Part shown: positions 1 to 6,112 of the stretch, piece after piece
Layout: each line of letters opens with the position of its first letter
Position numbering within the stretch: position 1 is the stretch's first letter
Assembly: GCA_027031145.1 (NCBI GenBank)
Contig: JALVEG010000487.1
Coordinates: 1-8,320, forward strand
Source of the DNA: Saprospiraceae bacterium
GTDB lineage: Bacteria > Bacteroidota > Bacteroidia > Chitinophagales > Saprospiraceae
Reading direction: 5' to 3'
Length of the DNA stretch: 8,320 nucleotides
Notes under the pieces: generated by a model
The model's database searches: none
Told to the model about the DNA's origin: nothing
Seen by the model: only the letters and a program-made list of their open reading frames with translations
Made by a program: the position numbers and the translations under genes

Positions 1-1281
1 AGGGCTATCATTTTTTATACCCGAATTAGAAATTCCTGTATTTATGTTCAGTAAATTATATAAATCCATTTTATATTGATTTCTTATTCCATTATTTCCT
101 GTATTAGAAATCGTTATTTCTGAATTTGCCCCGGAATAAAAAGTTGCACTTAAAAAATTTCTTATTCCATATACAGTAACATCATCAATAGATAAAGCCC
201 CGTTTACTATTGTTGTCCCATAATTTAGTAATCCGGATCCTGTATTGTTCTGTATGCTAAGACTTGCATTTTGTTCTATATTCATTTTCCCACTTACACC
301 AATATTAATGATATAATTGTCACTTACCGGATAACCATTTGATCCCATGAGATCACCCGGAATAATAATTTCACTATCAGTGACGGGAAGATCCAAAAAA
401 CTAGCCCAGTTTTTTGAATGATTATAAACATTACTATAACACCCTGTCCAAACAGCATATTTTGGTTTTGTACTGTAATATCCATTATCATTTGCTATAG
501 AAAAAGACCCTCCATTTTTGTTTATTATAACACCCCCTTCATAATTGTTTTTTATATTAGAGTCATGAGTTGAGTTTTCAAGAATAACACCATAATTATC
601 AAAAGAATTACTATCAAAATACCCTGAGCCGGATTTTAATATCCCGCAAGCATAATTGGTAAAACTTCCTGAACTTCCTGTTGAAATAAATGAATTGGGA
701 TATGTTGCTAAACTGGAAACAGTACCGTAATTATGAAATTCTCCACCAAGATTATCTATAGCACGCACACCTAGATTTTCGGTAAACAGTAAGTATCCCT
801 GATTCTCGATATATCCTCCTGCTCTGTTCCATATTCCTGATTCTTCAATATCCCAAATAGTCATAGTACCATTAATGTATATTGTTCCAAAATTAAGAAT
901 CCCCTGTCCTTCCGTGCTTGGACCTCCTGTATTTGAAATATCAACAGTAGAATTATCACCTATATTTATTTCTCCATAATTTTCAATACCATCATAACTG
1001 TTGCCCGGATTAATAGTAAGGTTTCCATTTATATCAATTTGAGTGTTTGTCCCTTTCATATAAAGCTTATAACATACTGCATTATATCCTTCCGGTATTG
1101 TTACATGATCGTTATTTGATTCAATAATGGCTACGTCATCAATGTCCGGAACACCCAGTTCCCAATTTCCGGCAATATTCCATTTCCCCTCTCCACCAAT
1201 CCAAAGGTTATTCTTAGGTTGTGAAAATACTGATGTTGATAATAAAACCGCGATAAAAAAGAAGTGAATTTTTAATTTCAT
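1..1281 (-). CDS. Secreted beta-helix-type surface protein, N-terminal part (partial)
   Basis: An open frame without any stop runs from an ATG at 1281 to base 1, giving 427 codons; the C-terminus lies outside the window. Residues 1-20 form a typical signal peptide (basic start, hydrophobic core, cleavage probably at VFS|Q), so the product is exported. Residues 27-60 carry a W-x-G-G...W-N-x-A-x-N-W...P-x-x-D-D-V-x-I motif, and a diverged second copy begins at W278 (AVWTG ... SKNW at 292 ... EIIIP), so the protein has at least two similar units about 250 residues apart. Each motif is followed by Asn/Gly-rich short strands such as GIENYGEINIG (near residue 101), GILNFGTIYING and GLLNYGTTIVNG (near 353), the look of a parallel beta-helix adhesin. 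The ATG is chosen because it gives the signal peptide and follows a good -7 element by about 35 bp. It may use type IX secretion like the other surface protein here, but its C-terminus is not visible. Exact function and ligand are unknown. Confidence 0.85.
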   Translation of the reverse strand, partial: MKLKIHFFFIAVLLSTSVFSQPKNNLWIGGEGKWNIAGNWELGVPDIDDVAIIESNNDHVTIPEGYNAVCYKLYMKGTNTQIDINGNLTINPGNSYDGIENYGEINIGDNSTVDISNTGGPSTEGQGILNFGTIYINGTMTIWDIEESGIWNRAGGYIENQGYLLFTENLGVRAIDNLGGEFHNYGTVSSLATYPNSFISTGSSGSFTNYACGILKSGSGYFDSNSFDNYGVILENSTHDSNIKNNYEGGVIINKNGGSFSIANDNGYYSTKPKYAVWTGCYSNVYNHSKNWASFLDLPVTDSEIIIPGDLMGSNGYPVSDNYIINIGVSGKMNIEQNASLSIQNNTGSGLLNYGTTIVNGALSIDDVTVYGIRNFLSATFYSGANSEITISNTGNNGIRNQYKMDLYNLLNINTGISNSGIKNDSP

Positions 1282-1314
1282 AATTGAATATTTTATTTTT
1301 ATTTAATCCAATTA

Positions 1315-1322
1315 CAAAGATA
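1315..1322 (-). promoter_or_regulatory. -7 promoter element of the beta-helix protein gene
   Basis: The minus strand reads TATCTTTG, a full match to the Bacteroidota -7 consensus TAnnTTTG. It would place transcription start near 1308, about 27 nt before the ATG at 1281. At the usual 19-bp spacing upstream the sequence is AAAG, so there is no good -33 TTTG, which fits a promoter needing an activator. The 86-bp gap after the regulator gene shows no clear terminator, so read-through from upstream is also possible. Confidence 0.6.
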
Positions 1323-1345
1323 TACTTACTGAAAAACAAGACTTT

Positions 1346-1364
1346 CACACTTTGGGGTGATATT
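1346..1364 (-). promoter_or_regulatory. Putative operator upstream of the beta-helix gene, copy 1
   Basis: The + strand reads CACACTTTGGGGTGATATT and is 16/19 identical to the sequence at 4257-4275. It contains an imperfect dyad (TCAC N8 GTGA at 1345-1360). It ends 3 bases short of the regulator's stop codon and lies 23 bp upstream of the -7 element at 1315-1322, roughly -38 to -56 from the predicted start, a usual place for an activator. Assignment to the adjacent LuxR-type regulator is inference. Confidence 0.5.
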
Positions 1365-1367
1365 TGA

Positions 1368-1988
1368 TTACTGTTTCATTAAACCAAAGATTTTACTAAG
1401 TGCTTTATGGCGATTTGAGACTTCCATTTTGGAATAAATATTTTTGAGGTGGGTTTTGATAGTATTTACGGAAATAAAATAGTCCTTTGCCAATTCTTGA
1501 TTGGATTTTCCTTCAAAAAGACCAGTTAAGAGTTCATATTCACGGTCAGTCAGGGGAGTATCGCACAAATCATCAATTTTTTCTTTTGCAGGAAAACCTG
1601 TTTTCTTTTTCTCATCAAGACGATAAACAGCCAATTCTATCGCACCATATAGTTCTCTTTCCGAAAACGGCTTTAAAATATAACCGAAAGGTAGAGTTTT
1701 TTTCACCATATCTATTGTGCAGGGATCTGCATAAGAAGTAAGATAGATAAACGGGATACTGTACTTTTCATTCAATACAATTGCAATATCAATGCCTGAA
1801 ATATCACCGTTCAGTTCTATATCAAGCAGTACGAGATCGGGAAGGCGGCTATGTATCATATCAAGTGCAGTCATACCGTCAAAAGCTATCCCGACAATAT
1901 GATAATCCAATTGACGTAAACTAAATTCTATATCCTTTGCTATCAAGGCTTCATCTTCGACTATCAATATTTTTATTTTTTCGCTCAT
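1368..1988 (-). CDS. LuxR/NarL-family response regulator
   Basis: A 206-residue two-domain regulator. The receiver domain (about residues 4-122) has the full phosphorylation set: acidic pair E11-D12, phospho-acceptor D56 in LLDIEL, switch T84 in YLTSYAD, and K106-P107. A short linker leads to a LuxR-type helix-turn-helix at about 146-200 (LTDREYELL ... SNQELAKDYFIS ... NTIKTHLKNIYSKM), the DNA-binding part of the NarL/FixJ family. Length is normal for the family and no key residue is missing. It lies 77 bp downstream of a histidine kinase gene on the same strand, with no promoter that I can recognise in the gap, so the two are probably co-transcribed and cognate. Phosphorylation by the kinase would be expected to drive dimerisation and DNA binding; likely targets are the paired motifs at 1346-1364 and 4257-4275 (inference). 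The ATG at 1988 starts directly before the first receiver strand. Confidence 0.93.
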   Translation of the reverse strand: MSEKIKILIVEDEALIAKDIEFSLRQLDYHIVGIAFDGMTALDMIHSRLPDLVLLDIELNGDISGIDIAIVLNEKYSIPFIYLTSYADPCTIDMVKKTLPFGYILKPFSERELYGAIELAVYRLDEKKKTGFPAKEKIDDLCDTPLTDREYELLTGLFEGKSNQELAKDYFISVNTIKTHLKNIYSKMEVSNRHKALSKIFGLMKQ

Positions 1989-2065
1989 TTTCCAATTTTA
2001 ATATTTAGGGCTTATGACAAATAACCTGGCGGTTTCGACTTATCCTTTTACGTTACTTTATTGCG

Positions 2066-4051
2066 TCACAATCCCTTATAATCAACATCCGGGATCAAAA
2101 TGGTCGCTTTTGTTCCATTATCAGAAACAATTTCAAATTTGCCATTCCATTTTTTTAGTAATGCATCTATCAATGTAAATCCAAAGGTAGAATTATCTGA
2201 CAAATTAGTTTCCCCATCAAATCCAACTCCATTATCGGATATTTCCAGGATCAATTTTTTATCTTTTCTTTTGAAATCAATTTGTATTTTCCCTTTTCTC
2301 TCACCTGGAAATGCATATTTCAATATATTAGTGATCAATTCATTAAATATCAATCCCAGAGGGATAACCCTGTCAACATCCAATTCAAAACTTTCAATAT
2401 TAAAATCTACTTTAATTCTATCCTCATGTATTCTATACGCTTCAAATAGTTCTTTTACCAATTTTTTGAAATATTCATCCAATGACAGATTTATAAGATT
2501 TTCTTTTTGATATAAAAATTGATGGATAAGGGACATTGCTCTTACTCTGTTCTTTCCGTCAAGTGAAACCTGTTTTGCTTTTTCATCTTTGATATATCGA
2601 GATTGCAAATTGAGCAAACTTGATATCAGCTGAAGGTTATTTTTTACACGATGATGAATTTCTTTAAGCAAAATATCCTTTTGTTTTAATGTTTTCTCAA
2701 TCAATTTGTTCTTTTCTCTTACCTTATAATATGTAATTCCAAGAAACAATAAAAAAATAAAACCGCTAAATGCTCCGGCAAGAATTATAAATTTCTCCAA
2801 CTTCTCCTGCTTTAATTTTAACTTATAAACCTTATTGTTTGCAGCTAATAATTCAATTTGCTTTTGTTTTTCATCTGTTTGATACTTTGCTTCCATATCA
2901 AGAATTTGCCTTACAAATTTGAATTTGAATAATGAATCCTGCAGATTGTGGTAACTATCTGAAAAAAATAAGCTTTTTTCAAAATTATTTTGTCTTTTCT
3001 CAAGTTCTGCACGTGTTTTGTACATATCGATCCTAAACAGCAAATTATTTTTATGCTCAAGATAGTTTTCCACTGTATCAAGACTATTGGAAGCAAGAAT
3101 GTATTCTCCTTTTATTAATTCAATTTTTGATTTTATTAAATAGTAAAATGATTTTAAAGTCAAATCATATTTGTCAGAAAAATATTTATTAGCCGCATTA
3201 AAATATTCCCGGGCTTCATTACTTTTTCCTTCCTTTATCTTCAATTCCGCCAATAACAGATTTGTATTAAAAATATCCTTTTTTGCTCTAAATTTCGTGT
3301 AACTTTTCAACGCAATATTTAAAAAGCTGTCTGCTCTTTCATAATTCCCCTTTCGTGATTCGATTTTTCCCCGCAGTGTTGAAATGATTTTTTTACTAAT
3401 ACTATATTTATTTTGCTTAGCCAGCTTTTGAGCTTCGAAAGTATAATATTCCGCCTTCGGAATATCATCAATAAGCAAAAACAATTTAGCCAGTTTGGCC
3501 TGATCGAGAATCTTTGATAATTTCTGTACTTTTTTCTTATAATTTATAGAGTATATCAACATTTGAATAGCATTGACATAATCCGCCTTGTTCATATAAA
3601 AATTCGCATAACGGGTATATGCATTGGAAATCAAAATACTATCTCGAAACTGTTTAGCCTGTACCAAATTGCTTTTAAATATCTCTTCCAAATTATCATC
3701 TTCAATATTAAGCTTTAAAAGCATCTCTGATATTCCAAATCTAGCTCTTAAATTGTTTTTATTTTCATATTTTGTATATACCATCGCCGAATCATAATAA
3801 TCCATCGCCGATTGATAATCCTTTGCCAATTGATAAACCATACCACGTGCCAAAAATGCTTCACTCAATATAGAATCGTTGTTTTGCTTTTTTGCTAACT
3901 CAATTATTTTATCCGAAACAATAAAAAAACTATCCCTGTCAGATATCATAAACTTTTTGGCGACATTATTCAGACTATCAATCTGAGACTGAGAATTCAG
4001 TTCAGAACCAAATAACACAACTATGCAACTCAACAATATTCTTAATACCAT
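2066..4051 (-). CDS. TPR-containing sensor histidine kinase, HisKA_2 family
   Basis: A 661-residue membrane sensor kinase. Residues 1-20 look like a signal peptide or N-terminal membrane anchor. About 25-375 is a helical array of degenerate TPR-like units (for example around 64-95, 145-172, 233-255 and 263-290), predicted to lie outside the cytoplasmic membrane. A charged probable coiled coil (about 385-420) leads to one clear transmembrane helix at 421-442. The cytoplasmic part has the HisKA_2 phospho-acceptor motif KEIHHRVKNNLQLISSLLNLQ at 463-483 (H467, before Arg, is the likely phospho-site), then an HATPase domain: N-box N570-E571-L-I-T-N575, G1 box DNGVGF at 606-611, FGF around 623-625 and GTKATI at 646-651. 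All catalytic motifs are present. This architecture, followed by a LuxR-type regulator, is common in Bacteroidota. The stimulus sensed by the TPR part cannot be read from the sequence. Confidence 0.93.
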   Translation of the reverse strand: MVLRILLSCIVVLFGSELNSQSQIDSLNNVAKKFMISDRDSFFIVSDKIIELAKKQNNDSILSEAFLARGMVYQLAKDYQSAMDYYDSAMVYTKYENKNNLRARFGISEMLLKLNIEDDNLEEIFKSNLVQAKQFRDSILISNAYTRYANFYMNKADYVNAIQMLIYSINYKKKVQKLSKILDQAKLAKLFLLIDDIPKAEYYTFEAQKLAKQNKYSISKKIISTLRGKIESRKGNYERADSFLNIALKSYTKFRAKKDIFNTNLLLAELKIKEGKSNEAREYFNAANKYFSDKYDLTLKSFYYLIKSKIELIKGEYILASNSLDTVENYLEHKNNLLFRIDMYKTRAELEKRQNNFEKSLFFSDSYHNLQDSLFKFKFVRQILDMEAKYQTDEKQKQIELLAANNKVYKLKLKQEKLEKFIILAGAFSGFIFLLFLGITYYKVREKNKLIEKTLKQKDILLKEIHHRVKNNLQLISSLLNLQSRYIKDEKAKQVSLDGKNRVRAMSLIHQFLYQKENLINLSLDEYFKKLVKELFEAYRIHEDRIKVDFNIESFELDVDRVIPLGLIFNELITNILKYAFPGERKGKIQIDFKRKDKKLILEISDNGVGFDGETNLSDNSTFGFTLIDALLKKWNGKFEIVSDNGTKATILIPDVDYKGL

Positions 4052-4225
4052 AATTTATTATTTCTATACAAAGCCCGGGTAAAAAAACGAAATTGATAAA
4101 ATTCATTTTTTCAATTGACTACTTTAAAATTTTAAAACTACAACCATATATTCGACTTTGTATAATTATTTCCTGTTATTTTGGCGACAAAACAAGCGAA
4201 AACTTTAAAATATCAATTATTTACA

Positions 4226-4233
4226 CAAAGATG
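4226..4233 (-). promoter_or_regulatory. Candidate -7 element for the kinase-regulator operon
   Basis: The minus strand reads CATCTTTG, one mismatch from TAnnTTTG. On its own it would be weak, but its distance (23 bp) to the motif at 4257-4275 is exactly that of the beta-helix promoter to its motif copy, and the two elements share ACAAAGAT on the + strand. The position 19 bp upstream reads TATT, so there is no -33 TTTG. The leader to the kinase ATG at 4051 would be about 168 nt. Confidence 0.4.
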
Positions 4234-4256
4234 AGATTATTCAACGGTGAGTAATA

Positions 4257-4275
4257 CACCCGTTCGGGTGATATT
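4257..4275 (-). promoter_or_regulatory. Putative operator upstream of the kinase-regulator operon, copy 2
   Basis: The + strand reads CACCCGTTCGGGTGATATT. Its first 14 bases are a perfect inverted repeat, CACCCG-TT-CGGGTG (4257-4270), as expected for a dimeric DNA-binding protein. It matches 16 of 19 bases with the copy at 1346-1364, and both end in the same GGGTGATATT. It is over 200 bp from the kinase start codon but only 23 bp from the candidate -7 element. An RNA hairpin role is possible but there is no T-run to make it a terminator. Confidence 0.5.
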
Positions 4276-4349
4276 GGCAGATCAAATTAAATGAATTGCT
4301 TTCATCTTTACTTTTATATTATCATAGAATTACACAAATTAACCGGATA

Positions 4350-4369
4350 ATTTTTCACTTGTGAAAAAT
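4350..4369. repeat. Perfect 20-bp inverted repeat, possible regulator site
   Basis: ATTTTTCAC-TT-GTGAAAAAT has two 9-base arms matching perfectly around a 2-base centre. It is placed between the kinase promoter region and the fumarase promoter, about 245 bp upstream of the latter. The tight spacer fits a protein-binding palindrome better than an RNA hairpin; there is no gene immediately upstream that it would terminate. The binding protein is unknown. Confidence 0.55.
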
Positions 4370-4405
4370 GCCAATTAGGTAAATTCGATATATTTGATGA
4401 TACAA

Positions 4406-4427
4406 ATAAATTAAAATTTTAATTTAT
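4406..4427. repeat. 22-bp perfect AT-only palindrome
   Basis: Two 11-base arms (ATAAATTAAAA and its reverse complement) meet at 4416/4417 without a spacer. It is made only of A and T in an AT-rich region, so chance is a real possibility; it could alternatively be an easily melted or bent segment upstream of the CTTTGCG block. Confidence 0.5.
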
Positions 4428-4442
4428 ATGAGGAAAGTATCC

Positions 4443-4483
4443 CTTTGCGAAACTCCGCGTTACCTTTGCGGCACTTTGCGAGA
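4443..4483. repeat. Four-unit 10-bp tandem repeat, CTTTGCGnnA
   Basis: Units are CTTTGCGAAA (4443-4452), CTCCGCGTTA (4453-4462), CTTTGCGGCA (4464-4473) and CTTTGCGAGA (4474-4483), with one extra C at 4463. Three units share the exact core CTTTGCG and the second is diverged. The block is clearly richer in GC than its surroundings. Similar CTTTGCG/CGCAAAG strings occur, as I recall, as dispersed intergenic repeats in Bacteroidota genomes; this was not checked here. Confidence 0.7.
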
Positions 4484-4598
4484 TACAAAACAACGAATGA
4501 TTATTATTGATATTCCCGATAACGTAGCTTTAATTTAGAACCCGTAAAAAATAAACCTTTCCATAAAGTAATAAAATACTTAAACTCTCATTTTGTCG

Positions 4599-4606
4599 TA
4601 TCTTTG
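4599..4606 (+). promoter_or_regulatory. -7 promoter element of fumC
   Basis: TATCTTTG matches TAnnTTTG in full and predicts a start near 4613 with a 5' leader of about 32 nt. No good -33 element is seen at 19-21 bp upstream, and the operator motif of the kinase and beta-helix promoters is absent here. The leader before the ATG is A/T-rich with no Shine-Dalgarno sequence. Confidence 0.6.
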
Positions 4607-4644
4607 ATATATTATTTTACAAATCATTTATAAAACATAAAACT

Positions 4645-6039
4645 ATGGAATATAGAAAAGAAAAAGACAGCATCGGTTACGTAGATGTACCTGCTGACAA
4701 ATACTGGGGCGCTCAGACTCAACGCTCATTTCAAAACTTTAAGATCGGAGGTCAAAAAATGCCTAAAGAAATAATACGAGCTTTTGCTATTCTTAAGAAA
4801 GCTGCTGCTATGGCAAATTCTGAACTTGGAGTTTTGCCAACTGATAAAAAGGATATAATTGTTAAAGTTGCAGATGAAATTTTGGATGGAAAACTCGATG
4901 ATCAATTTCCTTTGGTTGTATGGCAAACAGGCTCAGGGACTCAGTCCAATATGAACGTCAATGAGGTCATCGCCAATAGAGCCCATGTATTGCTTGGAGG
5001 AAAACTTACTGACAGCAAGAAACTTATTCACCCGAATGATGATGTGAATAAATCCCAATCATCGAATGACACTTTCCCTACTGCAATGCACATTGCTGCT
5101 TACAAAATTCTTGTTGAAGAAACTATTCCGGCTTTGGAAGCCATGAGAGATGAACTTGACAAAAAGTCAAAAGAATTTATGGATGTAGTCAAAATAGGAC
5201 GTACTCACTTTATGGATGCTACACCTCTTACCGTTGGACAGGAACTATCAGGATATGTAGCTCAAATAGATCATGGAATCAGGGCTATTAAAAATTCATT
5301 TGCTCATTTGTCAGAATTAGCTCTCGGCGGTACTGCTGTCGGAACCGGATTAAATACTCCAAAAGGCTATGATGTATTGGTAGCCAAAAAAATAGCAGAA
5401 CTCACGGGACTTCCTTTTAGAACAGGCGAGAATAAATATGAGCTCCTTGCGGCAAAAGATGCTTTAGTGGAAGCTCATGGTGCATTAAAGACAGTAGCTG
5501 TATCATTATTCAAAATAGGTAATGATATCCGTATGCTTGCTTCAGGACCTCGTAGTGGTATCGGAGAATTAATCATCCCTGCCAATGAACCCGGCTCTTC
5601 AATAATGCCCGGAAAAGTAAATCCTACGCAGGTTGAAGCATTGACAATGGCAATGGCTCAGGTAATCGGAAATGATGTTGCAATTTCCGTTGGTGGTATG
5701 AACGGGCAATTTGAATTAAATGTATTCAAACCGGTCATAATTTACAATTTTTTGATGAGTGCAAGATTAATAGCTGATGCTTCGAGGAGTTTTACAAAGA
5801 ACCTATTGAAAGGACTTAAACCTAATTATAAGCGAATTAAGGAACATCTTACCAATTCTTTGATGTTGGTTACAGCATTGAATACGCATATCGGATATGA
5901 TAAAGCTTCTGAGATTGCAAAAAAAGCTTATAAGGAAGATACCACATTAAAAGAAGCAGCACTTGCTTTGGGATATTTGACTGAAGAAGAATTTGACGAG
6001 TGGGTAAGACCTGAAAAAATGGTTGGGAGTTTGGATTAG
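4645..6039 (+). CDS. fumC: Class II fumarate hydratase (fumarase C)
   Basis: A complete 464-residue protein of the usual length for the iron-free, homotetrameric class II fumarase, which interconverts fumarate and L-malate in the cytoplasmic TCA cycle. Visible family motifs in order: GSGTQSNMN (97-104), HPNDDVNKSQSSND (129-142), the GRTHFMDATPL block at 185-195 with the active-site H188, GGTAVGTGLNTP (228-239), and the superfamily signature GSSIMPGKVNP (317-327) with catalytic S318, K324 and N326. The HPNDDVN sequence favours fumarase over aspartase, which usually has HPNDHVN here. No motif is missing. It is monocistronic: its own -7 element lies 38 bp upstream, and a strong terminator follows 23 bp after the stop. 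Neighbours on both sides run the other way and are not metabolic, so the context adds nothing about function. Confidence 0.97.
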   Translation: MEYRKEKDSIGYVDVPADKYWGAQTQRSFQNFKIGGQKMPKEIIRAFAILKKAAAMANSELGVLPTDKKDIIVKVADEILDGKLDDQFPLVVWQTGSGTQSNMNVNEVIANRAHVLLGGKLTDSKKLIHPNDDVNKSQSSNDTFPTAMHIAAYKILVEETIPALEAMRDELDKKSKEFMDVVKIGRTHFMDATPLTVGQELSGYVAQIDHGIRAIKNSFAHLSELALGGTAVGTGLNTPKGYDVLVAKKIAELTGLPFRTGENKYELLAAKDALVEAHGALKTVAVSLFKIGNDIRMLASGPRSGIGELIIPANEPGSSIMPGKVNPTQVEALTMAMAQVIGNDVAISVGGMNGQFELNVFKPVIIYNFLMSARLIADASRSFTKNLLKGLKPNYKRIKEHLTNSLMLVTALNTHIGYDKASEIAKKAYKEDTTLKEAALALGYLTEEEFDEWVRPEKMVGSLD

Positions 6040-6062
6040 ATATAATCTTAGTTTAGTTATTA

Positions 6063-6096
6063 ATAAAAAAGGGTTCCAAGTCGAACCCTTTTTTAT
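6063..6096. terminator. Bidirectional intrinsic terminator between fumC and the SdrD-repeat gene
   Basis: A perfect 14-bp stem (ATAAAAAAGGGTTC pairing with GAACCCTTTTTTAT) surrounds the 6-base loop CAAGTC. Because the stem has six As on one side and six Ts on the other, each strand reads as a hairpin followed by a T-run. It sits in the 73-bp gap between convergent genes ending at 6039 (+) and 6113 (-), so it probably ends both transcripts. Confidence 0.92.
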
Positions 6097-6112
6097 GTCG
6101 TTTTAATCACCT

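Larger units (their letters stand above)
4052..4644. other. 593-bp intergenic region between divergent kinase and fumarase genes
   Basis: No convincing gene is seen; the longest ORFs are 19 and 36 codons. From left to right it holds a predicted kinase leader of about 168 nt (4052-4219) with a 14-bp AT palindrome at 4123-4136 and a small potential hairpin TTTTG-GCGA-CAAAA near 4180-4193; a candidate kinase promoter and operator (4226-4275); an 18-20 bp palindrome (4350-4369); a 22-bp AT palindrome (4406-4427); a CTTTGCG repeat block (4443-4483); and the fumarase promoter (4599-4606). The region is long for two divergent promoters in such a genome. Confidence 0.7.

Noticed and set aside
352..360. 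ATCACCCGG inside the beta-helix gene as a third operator copy
   Set aside because: Only the left half resembles the motif; the dyad partner and a -7 element at the right distance are absent.
1487..1741. Plus-strand ORF opposite the response regulator
   Set aside because: It lies wholly antisense to a well-supported gene and shows no family features; the same holds for the antisense ORFs at 2100-2510, 4726-4926, 7226-7519 and 7924-8112.
2911..3096. A 61-codon minus-strand ORF in another frame inside the kinase gene
   Set aside because: It is an out-of-frame shadow of the TPR-coding region with no sign of its own expression.
4257..4270. CACCCG-TT-CGGGTG as a transcription terminator
   Set aside because: There is no following T-run and no gene ending nearby on either strand; a protein-binding site explains it better.
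4291..4350. A 19-codon plus-strand ORF
   Set aside because: Too short, no family, and composition is as expected from AT-rich spacer.
4428..4538. A 36-codon plus-strand ORF starting ATGAGGAAAGTA
   Set aside because: It runs across the CTTTGCG repeat block, whose lack of stops accounts for its first half, and it has no promoter-like -7 element close by or recognisable protein family. The last part (MIIIDIPDNVALI) looks protein-like but is too short to judge.
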